Shown here one piece after another: positions 40,195 to 47,352 of a stretch of DNA of 64,000 bases. The position numbers and the translations under genes are program-made. The notes beneath the pieces were generated by a model, which was given only the letters and a program-made list of their open reading frames with translations, had not been told where the DNA came from and searched no databases. The first letter of the stretch is position 1, and each line of letters opens with the position of its first letter. This stretch comes from Acidaminococcus timonensis (GTDB taxonomy: Bacteria; Bacillota; Negativicutes; Acidaminococcales; Acidaminococcaceae): contig NZ_FNWH01000006.1 in the NCBI RefSeq assembly GCF_900106585.1, positions 1,116,001 to 1,180,000 of the forward strand, given 5' to 3'.

Positions 40195-40317
40195 GCCCTC
40201 GGAGGACCTGGGAACGGTCTCCCCTTTACGGGTAGACCCTACGAAATTTTACCGTACGGTATATTGTTTTCGTAGGGACGGCCCATCAGGGACGTCCGAA
40301 CCCAGGTCTGGAGGGTT
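40195..40317. repeat. Dispersed palindromic repeat family B, copy 1
   Basis: Outer arms GCCCTC ... GGACCTGGG and CCCAGGTC ... GGAGGGT pair with each other; inner arms CCCTACGAAA and TTTTCGTAGGG pair around an AT loop (TTTTACCGTACGGTATATTG). A related element is at 54728-54824. It lies in the 340-bp gap between tatC and the SGNH gene; the rest of that gap shows no gene. Confidence 0.75.
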
Positions 40318-40419
40318 TTATTCTTTATTCTTTGCCAGCGTGATCTGGCTTCCATCGGCTCATAGCCCTTGCCATCGCTTTCAGCGACAAGCAGATAGCC
40401 TCCGCTACATACCTGCCAT

Positions 40420-41136
40420 TTACCGTCCCAGCCCGAACCGGATCATGCCGTAGCTCAGCTCGTAGAGCAAAATCAGCGGCACGGCCAGCAGGCACTGGGT
40501 CACGATGTCCGTAGTAGGCGTCAAAATCCCCGCCGCCACGAAACTGCCGAAGATCACGAATCGTCTGGCCTTCCGCAGCTGCTCCGACCGGATGAGCCCG
40601 GCCAGGGCCAGGAACAGCAGCGCCAGCGGCAAGTTGAACAGCACCCCGAAAGGCAGCACCAGCATCACCATGAAATCCAGATAGCTTTCCAGGGAAAGCA
40701 ACGGCTGCACTGCCGGGGACGTGAACTCCAGGAAGAACGCCAGGCCCCGGGGCAGCACGATTTCAAAGGCGAAGACGCAGCCGCCCACGAACAGCAGCAC
40801 CGAAAAAGGGACGAAGGCCAGCAGGGTCTTCTTCTCTTTCTGTGTCAGCGCCGGCAGCAGGAACGCCCACAGCTGGTAGAACCAGACTGGAGAAGCCAGC
40901 AGCAGCCCGACCACCGCCAGCACCTTGAAATACGTCATGAAGGCTTCGGCCGGTTTCAAAAAGTACAGGGTCCCGGCCGAACGGGTGAGAAAGGCCATGA
41001 TCGGGTCCATGAAGAAGAACGCCGCCACCATGCCGATTCCCACGGCCAGCAGGGATTTCAGGATCCGCCGACGCAGCTCCTCCATATGTTCCACCCAGGT
41101 CATATCATCAGTCCTGCTTTGCGTCCGGCTTGCCAT
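40420..41136 (-). CDS. tatC: Sec-independent protein translocase TatC
   Basis: A 238-residue membrane protein with six predicted helices. TatC marks: WVEHMEELRRRILKSLLAVG at the start, the FLTRS ... YFLKPAEAFMTYFKV loop, ASPVWFYQLWAFLLPALTQKE and the later FGVLFNLPLALLFL. It recognises twin-arginine signals and forms the Tat receptor. I chose ATG 41136 (MASRTQSRTDD) behind AAGGTGGAAAGG, which overlaps tatA by 29 bp; ATG 41103 is an alternative. It is in an operon with tatA behind a broken flavodoxin gene. Two Tat substrates belong to the same regulon. Confidence 0.95.
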   Translation of the reverse strand: MASRTQSRTDDMTWVEHMEELRRRILKSLLAVGIGMVAAFFFMDPIMAFLTRSAGTLYFLKPAEAFMTYFKVLAVVGLLLASPVWFYQLWAFLLPALTQKEKKTLLAFVPFSVLLFVGGCVFAFEIVLPRGLAFFLEFTSPAVQPLLSLESYLDFMVMLVLPFGVLFNLPLALLFLALAGLIRSEQLRKARRFVIFGSFVAAGILTPTTDIVTQCLLAVPLILLYELSYGMIRFGLGR

Positions 41137-41305
41137 CCTTTCCACCTTCTTTTTCCCGGCTTTCCACGGGAGCATAGAAGGCCTCCTTGAACTCCCGGAT
41201 GCTCTTGCCCAGGGCGCTGCCAATGGTGGGCAGCTTGCCCGGTCCGAACACGATCAGCCCGATGATCAGGATCATCATCAATTCTGGTACGCCCAATCCA
41301 AACAT
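41108..41305 (-). CDS. tatA: Sec-independent translocase component TatA
   Basis: A 65-residue TatA/TatE protein: one membrane helix (VPELMMILIIGLIVFGP), the hinge FGPGKLPTIGSALGK and an amphipathic helix (SIREFKEAFYAPVESRE), then a polar Lys/Asp tail. It forms the translocation pore with TatC. ATG 41305 is 5 bases after GGAGG; ATG 41308 is too close. No separate TatB is present, as in other minimal TatAC systems. It follows the broken flavodoxin gene by 77 bp with no regulon box between. Confidence 0.93.
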   Translation of the reverse strand: MFGLGVPELMMILIIGLIVFGPGKLPTIGSALGKSIREFKEAFYAPVESREKEGGKDGKPDAKQD

Positions 41306-41382
41306 CATGTCCTCCTTCCGGATCCTTCCAAAATCCACACTGCGTTTCCGCTGATTCTTGGAATCACTTTACGAACTATTTC

Positions 41383-41886
41383 TTATGCCAGACAGGTTTT
41401 CACCTGTTCCAGCCAGGCTTCCACCTGCTTCTGGGGCGTCACCTGGGTACTGCCACCCTGAGAATCGAACTGTACAGCCAGCTCCGGTCCGAACTGGGCT
41501 CCGGGACAGGCCTTCTTCAAATCGTCCAGCACATGGGCCGGCCAGCCGCCATGGGTGGCAAAGGGGATCACCAGCTTGCCCTTCATATCCTCCTCATGGA
41601 GGAACGTCTTCATGGCCGGGGCCATGGTATACCACCAGGTGGGCGTGCCCAGGGCGATGGCGTCGTAATCCTTCACCTTAAAGAAACGGGGTGCCAGGAC
41701 GGGTTCGTAGCCCCGCTGCACATCCTTTTCCGCCTGATCCACCACCACCTGGTAGTCCTGATCTTTATAGGCGGTTTTCGTATCGATCCGGGCCAGGTCG
41801 CCGCCAGTAACCTTCTGCAGCTCCTCCGCGATCTTTTTGGTATTCCCGTTGGACTAGGAATAATAGACAATCAGCAGTTTCTTCAT
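41383..41886 (-). pseudogene. Flavodoxin with in-frame amber codon at position 11
   Basis: The frame starts ATG 41886 as MKKLLIVYYS, hits TAG at 41854-41856, and continues as SNGNTKKIAEELQKVTGGDL to a normal end at 41383 (about 167 codons). The amber codon falls inside the FMN phosphate loop, where Tyr or Thr is expected (YYSYSNGNT). Everything after it is intact (ALGTPTWWYTMAPAMKTFL). It follows regulon promoter 4 and leads the tatA-tatC operon. Most likely a recent nonsense mutation; readthrough or a sequencing error are alternatives. Confidence 0.85.
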
Positions 41887-41918
41887 AATTTATTTTCCCT
41901 CCTGTATCCGTTGTCTTC

Positions 41919-41985
41919 AGCATACCAGAAATCCGCAGCAATATGAAATGCTTATTGATTCTTATGCATGATACGGAAAATGAAT
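41919..41985 (-). promoter_or_regulatory. Regulon promoter 4 (flavodoxin pseudogene, tatA, tatC)
   Basis: ATTC-N7-GTAT at 41971-41985, 15 bp, ATAAGCAT at 41948-41955, TTCATA, 17 bp, TATGCT at 41919-41924. Confidence 0.85.
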
Positions 41986-41990
41986 GGATA

Positions 41991-42020
41991 AGTCACGAGT
42001 CTCGAGTCTCGAGTCTCGAG
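41991..42020. repeat. Heptad repeat family C (CGAGTCT units)
   Basis: CACGAGTCTCGAGTCTCGAG followed by TCTCGAG: three to four 7-bp steps of GAGTCTC, a variant of GACTAGT/GACTAGA clusters, followed by a hairpin GGACCCGCCC ... CGGACGGGTTCTT (42026-42056) that can end transcription from the lipoprotein flavodoxin gene. Confidence 0.6.
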
Positions 42021-42087
42021 CTTATGGAAAGGACCCGCCCTTAGCGGACGGGTTCTTCTGATTTTATTATTTAAATTTTCTCCATCG

Positions 42088-42119
42088 GCTAGAGACTAGA
42101 GACCATTGACTAGAGACTG
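42088..42119. repeat. Heptad repeat family C
   Basis: TCGGCTAGAGACTAGAGACC and then TTGACTAGAGACTGAG in the 80 bp after the lipoprotein flavodoxin gene. Confidence 0.65.
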
Positions 42120-42141
42120 AGAACCGCAGTGCGGCTCTCCC

Positions 42142-42768
42142 TTATTTCAGTCCCAGGCTGTCGACCCAGCTGTTCACCTTGCTGTCGTCGATACCGCCGG
42201 TGAAGCCCATGCCGCTCAGCCAGTTGCCTTTGCCGCCAGCCATGGCCTTCAACTTCTCCACGCTGCCGCCCATACCGCTGCTGGCGGAAGTGCTGAAGGG
42301 GATTACCGTCTTGCCGGTGAAATCGTTGCTCTTCACGAACTGGTTCAGAGGCCAGGCTGCTATGCCCCACCAGATGGGGTAGCCCACGAATACGGTATCG
42401 TAGTCTTTCCAGTTGGCCGGTTTGGCATTCTTCAGAGCCACATCCTGCAGTTTGGGATCCTCGTGTTCTTTATAAACACGGGCGCTCTTGTTGTTGTAGT
42501 CCAAGTCCGCTTCCGTGTAGGGCTGCTGGGGTTCCAGCAGGTACAGGTCGCCGCCGGTCTTCCTGGCGATGTCCCTGGCTACCTGTTCCGTCCGGTGGCT
42601 GTTGGTGTAGTACACTACCAGCACCTTCCTGGCTTTGGCCGGTGCCTTTTCCGCAGCGGCGGTCTGGCTGCCGCCACCCGTGGTATTGCTGGCCTGGCTG
42701 CCGCAGGCGGTCACGCCCAGCAGGCTTACGGCCATGCAGACGATGGCAAAGAATTTCTTCAGTTTCAT
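42142..42768 (-). CDS. Exported flavodoxin lipoprotein
   Basis: A 208-residue protein with a lipoprotein signal (FFAIVCMAVSLLGVTACGS), a Gly/Ala linker to about residue 45, and a complete flavodoxin_4 domain: VLVVYYTNSHRTEQVAR is the FMN phosphate loop, FVGYPIWWGIAAWPLNQF the aromatic loop and FSTSASSGMGGSVEKL a later cofactor segment. A flavodoxin anchored outside the membrane would move electrons at the cell surface. It is second in the operon after the cupin gene (gap 15 bp) behind regulon promoter 5. Confidence 0.9.
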   Translation of the reverse strand: MKLKKFFAIVCMAVSLLGVTACGSQASNTTGGGSQTAAAEKAPAKARKVLVVYYTNSHRTEQVARDIARKTGGDLYLLEPQQPYTEADLDYNNKSARVYKEHEDPKLQDVALKNAKPANWKDYDTVFVGYPIWWGIAAWPLNQFVKSNDFTGKTVIPFSTSASSGMGGSVEKLKAMAGGKGNWLSGMGFTGGIDDSKVNSWVDSLGLK

Positions 42769-42783
42769 TGTGGTTTCCTACCC

Positions 42784-43203
42784 TTATTTCAGCTTGTTGT
42801 ATTCGTCCGGATCCACGGCTTCGCACCATTCGTTGCTGCAGCCTTCTCCGGGGATTTCCAGGGCCAGATGCTGGAAGGCGCAATCCTTGGCAGCGCCGTG
42901 CCAGTGCTTCACTTCCGGCGGGATGTTCACCACATCGCCCGGTTTCAGTTCCCGTGCCGGCTGCCCCCATTCCTGGTACCAGCCCCGGCCGGCGGTGACA
43001 ATCAGCATCTGCCCGCCACCCTTTGTGGCATGGTGGATGTGCCAGTGGTTCCGGCAGCCCGGTTCGAAATTCACCACAGCCGTGGGCACCTGTTCCGTGG
43101 TCAGCATGTCCAAATAACTCTTGCCGTCGAAATATTGGGCATAGGCCGTATTTTCCTCGCCCAGGCCAAAAGGCGTATGTTTCAGCATTTCTTCCAGATC
43201 CAT
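42784..43203 (-). CDS. Cupin-domain protein
   Basis: A 139-residue single cupin from ATG 43203 (MDLEEMLKHTPFGLGEENTA) behind AAGGAGG. Metal-binding motif 1 is NHWHIHHATKGGGQMLIVTAG and motif 2 is GDVVNIPPEVKHWHGA, with His and Glu ligands present. It resembles cupins placed beside carboxymuconolactone-decarboxylase and flavodoxin genes. Enzyme activity is unknown; isomerase, quercetinase-like or detoxifying roles are possible. First gene after regulon promoter 5. Confidence 0.88.
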   Translation of the reverse strand: MDLEEMLKHTPFGLGEENTAYAQYFDGKSYLDMLTTEQVPTAVVNFEPGCRNHWHIHHATKGGGQMLIVTAGRGWYQEWGQPARELKPGDVVNIPPEVKHWHGAAKDCAFQHLALEIPGEGCSNEWCEAVDPDEYNKLK

Positions 43204-43252
43204 CGTTCTTTCCTCCTTCAAGAAATCCGGCGATTCTTTATCCGTTGGCTAC

Positions 43253-43319
43253 AGCATAGCACACCTCTGCTGCAATATAAAATGCTTATTTGGTTTTGTG
43301 CAATATACGGAAAGTGTAT
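43253..43319 (-). promoter_or_regulatory. Regulon promoter 5 (cupin, lipoprotein flavodoxin)
   Basis: ATACACTTTCCGTAT at 43305-43319, 15 bp, ATAAGCAT at 43282-43289, then an AT-rich -35 and TATGCT at 43253-43258. Confidence 0.88.
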
Positions 43320-43339
43320 GGTTGGAATTTTACAGGATT

Positions 43340-43369
43340 TTACAGGTTCTTCCCGGCTGCGAGAAGAAC
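43340..43369 (-). terminator. Terminator after the MBL-fold gene
   Basis: CAGGTTCTTC and GAAGAACCTG pair perfectly around a 10-base loop just downstream of the gene ending at 43402. Confidence 0.7.
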
Positions 43370-43401
43370 CTGACGAAGCGGCTGAAACTGGGATTGTAGA
43401 C

Positions 43402-44523
43402 TTACTCTTTCCACCACTCCCCGGAATCGGACGGTCTGTCCAGCAGCACCAGGGCCCCGATTTCCGGGGTCAACAGGCGGTACGCTTTCCCCCGGCTGGC
43501 CTGCCGCAGTTTTTCCATGGGCTCCTGCCAAGGATGACGGGCCAGGGCGAATTTGCTGTTGTGAGCGGGAATGACCAGTTTTGCTCCCACGTCTTCTGCG
43601 GCCCGGGCCGTTTCTTCCGGCAGCATGTGGATGGCATGCCAGGCCAGGTTGTACTGCCCGTTTTCCGCCAGCACACAATCGAACCCTCCGAACTTTTTCC
43701 CAATGGCCTTGAAATGACTGCCGTAGCCCCCATCCCCCGTATAGTAGAGGCTGCGTTCCGGGGTGAGAAAAGCCATGCCGCACCACAGCGTGGGGTTCTG
43801 TTTTAAGAAACGTCCCGAAAAATGCTGGGAGGGCAGGATATGGACCGTCAGCGTATCTGCCAGCCGGATCTCCGTATCCCAGTCCTCCTCGTGGATGATC
43901 TTGGGAGCAAAGCCCCACTGCTCCAGATAGGCACCCACACCCAGGGGGCAGACCACCTGACGGACCTTGGGCAGAAGAGCCTTCACCGTAGGGTAATCCA
44001 GGTGATCCCAGTGGTCGTGGCTGATTGCCAGCACATCGATGTCCGGGAAATCATCGGCCGTATACACGTTAGAACCGGGAAAAGCCTTGTTCACGAACCA
44101 GAGGGGTGAAGCGAAGCTGCTGAACACCGGGTCGATGAGGATGCGGTACCCGCCCATCTGCACGTAAAAGCTGGAATGGCCCAGCCACACCACGGCATCC
44201 TGCTGCCGGGGCAGGGCCTTCAGGTTCGTCTTTTCCGAAGGCAGGGACCCGTCGGGCCAGAGCCCCTTTTTATCACCGAACAGGAATTTCCAGGTGGCCG
44301 TGAAACGGTTTTCCCGTTCTCCTTCTTTCTGCGACATGACTGGCACCGGTACCAGGTTCTCGAAATGGTCCCCGTGATAATGGGGGGAAGCCTGCATGCG
44401 CCGCAGCCGGTCGCCGGTGGGCAGCTCGCCGAACTGGGGCAGATGCAGATACCGGTAGACTCCGCCCGCCGCGGTAGCGGCCAAAAGGCTCAGACAGGCC
44501 AGGATGAATTCACGTCTCGTCAT
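43402..44523 (-). CDS. Metallo-beta-lactamase-fold protein with Tat signal (NAPE-PLD-like)
   Basis: From ATG 44523 (MTRREFILACLSLLAATAAG) the product is 373 residues. A more upstream ATG (44571) overlaps the -10 of regulon promoter 6 and cannot be transcribed from it, so the shorter start is right. The N-terminus is a twin-arginine signal (RREF). The MBL metal site is ISHDHWDHLDYPTV near residue 168, with later His in ILPSQHFSGR and YYTGDGGY. The family includes N-acyl-phosphatidylethanolamine phospholipase D. It likely acts on a lipid-like substrate outside the membrane. Confidence 0.88.
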   Translation of the reverse strand: MTRREFILACLSLLAATAAGGVYRYLHLPQFGELPTGDRLRRMQASPHYHGDHFENLVPVPVMSQKEGERENRFTATWKFLFGDKKGLWPDGSLPSEKTNLKALPRQQDAVVWLGHSSFYVQMGGYRILIDPVFSSFASPLWFVNKAFPGSNVYTADDFPDIDVLAISHDHWDHLDYPTVKALLPKVRQVVCPLGVGAYLEQWGFAPKIIHEEDWDTEIRLADTLTVHILPSQHFSGRFLKQNPTLWCGMAFLTPERSLYYTGDGGYGSHFKAIGKKFGGFDCVLAENGQYNLAWHAIHMLPEETARAAEDVGAKLVIPAHNSKFALARHPWQEPMEKLRQASRGKAYRLLTPEIGALVLLDRPSDSGEWWKE

Positions 44524-44566
44524 AGGGTATGGGTTCCTTCCTGATAAAATCTTTTTCAGCATTTCA

Positions 44567-44633
44567 AGCATACCAGAAACGGGGCAGGAAAACCAATGCT
44601 TATTCGATCATCCTATCCATACGAAAAACGTAT
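44567..44633 (-). promoter_or_regulatory. Regulon promoter 6 (MBL-fold gene)
   Basis: ATACGTTTTTCGTAT at 44619-44633 is a perfect palindrome with the T-N11-A pattern; 15 bp, ATAAGCAT at 44596-44603, and TATGCT at 44567-44572. Confidence 0.9.
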
Positions 44634-44685
44634 CCTATCTATTTCAGCACTCCTGGGGCGGGTCGCCTTGACCCGCCCGCAAAAA

Positions 44686-44711
44686 AATCCGCCCGAAGGC
44701 GGATTTTTCCT
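44686..44711 (-). terminator. Terminator after the iron alcohol dehydrogenase gene
   Basis: AAAAATCCGCC, loop CGAA, GGCGGATTTTT. T runs on both sides. A family C repeat (GACTAGTGACCAGAGACTGG) at 44721-44740 lies between it and the gene. Confidence 0.88.
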
Positions 44712-44720
44712 TATGCTGCT

Positions 44721-44740
44721 GACTAGTGACCAGAGACTGG
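44721..44740. repeat. Heptad repeat family C
   Basis: GACTAGTGACCAGAGACTGG, three imperfect 7-bp steps. Confidence 0.5.
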
Positions 44741-44755
44741 TGGTAGCTGCTCCGC

Positions 44756-45925
44756 TCACATCGCCCGGCGGAAGATTTCCCGGATTTCTTCTTTCGTCAG
44801 TACCCGGTAGCCGCCGGTCAGGATCAGCGTACCGTTCACCAGGTCGTCCAGCATGTCTTCCGTGGCGCCCAGATCTTTCAGGTGCAGTACCAGACCCAGC
44901 TGCTGCATCCAGTCTTCCATCTTTTCCAGCCCTTCCTTGGCGATTTCCTCATCGGTCTTGCCTTCCGGCCGCACATCCCATACCACTTTGGCGAACCGCA
45001 CGAATTTGGGCAGCCCGTCCTTCAGGATGAACCGGTAGTAAGGCAGGGAAACGGCAGCCAGAGTCATGCCATGGGTGGCATTGGTAACACCCCCGGCAGC
45101 CTGGCCCAGCATGTGGACCATCCAATCTGTGGATTTTCCCTTGGCAATCAGGGTGTTCAAGGCCCAGGTGGCATCCCACATCAGGTTGGACCGGGCTTCG
45201 TAATCCTGGGGATTCTTGACGGCAGTCCGGCTGGCTTCCACCACATTGCGCATGAGGCCTTCGGCCAGGTAGTCGCTGGTATTATCATCCGTACCGGAGA
45301 AATACTGCTCGCAGATGTGGTTGAAGATGTCATAGATGCCGGCCACCATCTGGTACTTGGGCAGGGTCATGGTATAGACCGGGTTCAGGATGGAGAACCG
45401 GGGCATGATTTTTTCATCGGCGAATACCTTGCCCATCTTCAGCTTCTTTTCCGGATAGGTGATGACGGCCCCGGCATTCATTTCCGAGCCGGTCCCCACC
45501 ATGGTCAGCACCGTCCCCACGGGGATGGTTTCACAGGTGGGTTCTTCAAATCTCACGAAATATTTTTCCCAGGGGTCTTCGTCGCAGTTCACAGAAACGG
45601 ACAGGGCCTTGGAATAGTCGATGACGGAACCGCCGCCCACGGCCAGGATGAAATCAGCGCCGTGCTTCCGGGCAATGGCGATGCCTTCCCGCAGCTTGTG
45701 GATGGTGGGGTTGGACATAACGCCGGCGATTTCGGCCACGTCCTTGCCGGCTTCCGCCAAAATCTTCGTCACCGCATCATAGATGCCGTTCTTTTTGATG
45801 GAACCGCCCCCGTAGACCAGGATGACCTTCTTGCCATACTTGGCCAGTTCAGCCGGCAGGTTCTGCAAGGCATCCTTACCGAAGTACAGTTTCGTAGGGT
45901 TGCAGTAGGTGAAATTTCCTAACAT
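44756..45925 (-). CDS. Iron-containing alcohol dehydrogenase (YqhD/BdhA-like)
   Basis: A 389-residue group III alcohol dehydrogenase. NAD(P) site: VILVYGGGSIKKNGIYD and LAVGGGSVIDYSKAL; metal site residues in YDIFNHICEQYFSG and the later TNATHGMTLAAVSLPYY with two His. It resembles YqhD-type NADPH aldehyde reductases and butanol dehydrogenases that clear reactive aldehydes. It starts behind AAAGGAG and is the sole gene after regulon promoter 7. A detoxifying role for the regulon is inferred largely from this gene. Confidence 0.93.
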   Translation of the reverse strand: MLGNFTYCNPTKLYFGKDALQNLPAELAKYGKKVILVYGGGSIKKNGIYDAVTKILAEAGKDVAEIAGVMSNPTIHKLREGIAIARKHGADFILAVGGGSVIDYSKALSVSVNCDEDPWEKYFVRFEEPTCETIPVGTVLTMVGTGSEMNAGAVITYPEKKLKMGKVFADEKIMPRFSILNPVYTMTLPKYQMVAGIYDIFNHICEQYFSGTDDNTSDYLAEGLMRNVVEASRTAVKNPQDYEARSNLMWDATWALNTLIAKGKSTDWMVHMLGQAAGGVTNATHGMTLAAVSLPYYRFILKDGLPKFVRFAKVVWDVRPEGKTDEEIAKEGLEKMEDWMQQLGLVLHLKDLGATEDMLDDLVNGTLILTGGYRVLTKEEIREIFRRAM

Positions 45926-45970
45926 GATATTCTCTCCTTTGTAATCAGCAATTCTTTTTCCAATACTACC

Positions 45971-46037
45971 AACATAACAGAAACATGCGGGAAAATGAAA
46001 TGCTTATTGGGTTGGCCATTCCATACATAAACCGTAT
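45971..46037 (-). promoter_or_regulatory. Regulon promoter 7 (alcohol dehydrogenase)
   Basis: ATACGGTTTATGTAT at 46023-46037, 15 bp, ATAAGCAT at 46000-46007, TATGTT at 45971-45976. Confidence 0.88.
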
Positions 46038-46049
46038 GACAATGGAAGC

Positions 46050-46072
46050 GGGTCGATCAAAACGATCGACCC
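46050..46072 (-). terminator. Hairpin after the alpha/beta-hydrolase gene
   Basis: GGGTCGATC and GATCGACCC pair around a short A/T loop, 24 bp downstream of the hydrolase stop and just before regulon promoter 7. Confidence 0.6.
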
Positions 46073-46095
46073 CTGCTGTATTGCGTTACCGCAAA

Positions 46096-47229
46096 TCACT
46101 TCAAATACTTCTGGAAGAATGCCGTCATTGTATCGAAGGGAATCTTTTCCAGATTGTCGTAAAGATCCGTATGATTGGCCCCCGGGATGATCAGCAGTTC
46201 TTTGTTATCGCCTTTCAGCTTCTTGAAAGCATCTTCTCCGAAGTACCGGGAATGGGCCTTTTCCCCGTGGATGACAAGTACCGCACTTTCGATTTCATCC
46301 GCATAGGAAAGCAGCGGCATATTCATGAAGGACAGGGCACTGGTGGCATTCCAGCCTTCGTTGGAATTCAGGCTGCGGGGATGGTACCCGCGTTTCGTCT
46401 TGTAGTAGGCATAGTAATCTTTCACGAACTGGGGAGCATTGGCCGGTAACGGATCCACCACGCCTCCGGCCCGTTTGAACGTACCCGTGCGGAAGTCTTC
46501 CGTCCGCTGGGCATTGAGAGCCCTGCGACTTACCATCCGCTCCTTTTTCAGGGTGGCGGCATCTTTCGTATAATCGAAATATCCGTTGGCCATCACCCGG
46601 CTCATATCGTACATGGTGGAAACCACCGTGGCCTTGACCCGGGTATCGATGGCCGCATCGTTAAGTGCCATGCCGCCCCAGCCGCAGATGCCGATCAGGC
46701 CGATCCGGTTGGGGTCCACGTCTTTTTCATTGGACAGGAAATCCACCGCAGCGGAGAAATCTTCGGTATTGATATCCGGAGACGCCACATTGCGCACCCC
46801 GTTCACACCCCCGCTCTCGCCCGTAAAGGAGGGATCGAAGGCGATGGTCAAAAAGCCCCGTTTGGCCATTTCCTGGGCATACAGACCGGAAGCCTGCTCC
46901 TTGACCGCACCAAAAGGTCCGCTGACGGCGATAGCGGCCAGTTTGCCCTTCACATTTTTCGGCTCGTACAGATCGGCAGCCAGCTCGATGCCATACCGAT
47001 TGCGGAACGTCACTTTCCGATGATTCACTTCTTTGCTTTCTGGAAATACCTTATCCCATTCCTTTGTCAGTTTCAATGGACTTCCTCCCTGTTCCTTCGT
47101 CTGGACGGCTGCCTTAGCCTGTTTCGTCTGTGGAGCCGCCTGGGCCTCTGCCCCAAATACCCCCAGGGCACAGGTCATCCCCAGCACAGCCATTGCCAGG
47201 ACCCTCTGCAGTTTCTTTTTTCCGTTCAT
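46096..47229 (-). CDS. Exported alpha/beta-hydrolase (dienelactone-hydrolase-like)
   Basis: A 377-residue protein from ATG 47229 (MNGKKKLQRVLAMAVLGMTC) behind GAGGTG, with a Sec signal ending near AEAQAAPQ. The fold is seen in VTFRNRYGIELAADLYEP, PFGAVKEQASGLYAQEMA, the nucleophile elbow LIGICGWGGMAL, an acid in LVIHGEKAHSRY and the final His in IPGANHTDLYD. The nucleophile position seems to be Cys (G-I-C-G-W) and not Ser. It is the promoter-proximal gene behind regulon promoter 8. Substrate unknown. Confidence 0.85.
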   Translation of the reverse strand: MNGKKKLQRVLAMAVLGMTCALGVFGAEAQAAPQTKQAKAAVQTKEQGGSPLKLTKEWDKVFPESKEVNHRKVTFRNRYGIELAADLYEPKNVKGKLAAIAVSGPFGAVKEQASGLYAQEMAKRGFLTIAFDPSFTGESGGVNGVRNVASPDINTEDFSAAVDFLSNEKDVDPNRIGLIGICGWGGMALNDAAIDTRVKATVVSTMYDMSRVMANGYFDYTKDAATLKKERMVSRRALNAQRTEDFRTGTFKRAGGVVDPLPANAPQFVKDYYAYYKTKRGYHPRSLNSNEGWNATSALSFMNMPLLSYADEIESAVLVIHGEKAHSRYFGEDAFKKLKGDNKELLIIPGANHTDLYDNLEKIPFDTMTAFFQKYLK

Positions 47230-47284
47230 AAAAAACACCTCTTTCTGTATTCCAAACCAGTCATTTGCTCTTTCCACTGGTTTC

Positions 47285-47351
47285 AGTATACAGCAGGAGG
47301 TGATTTATTACCAATACTTATATGATTTTATTTGTTATGCTTAAAAAGCAT
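47285..47351 (-). promoter_or_regulatory. Regulon promoter 8 (alpha/beta-hydrolase)
   Basis: ATGCTTTTTAAGCAT palindrome at 47337-47351, ending 2 bp from the LysR 2 stop, then 15 bp, ATAAGTAT at 47314-47321 (one mismatch) and TATACT at 47285-47290. Confidence 0.82.
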
Positions 47352-47352
47352 A

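Noticed and set aside
41854-41856. TAG as a pyrrolysine codon in the flavodoxin
   Set aside because: Nothing in the window suggests a Pyl system, and flavodoxins have no known Pyl; a nonsense mutation is simpler.
44524-44571. Upstream ATG (44571) of the MBL-fold gene
   Set aside because: It overlaps the -10 hexamer of the shared regulon promoter, so it would not be in the transcript; ATG 44523 gives a clean Tat signal.
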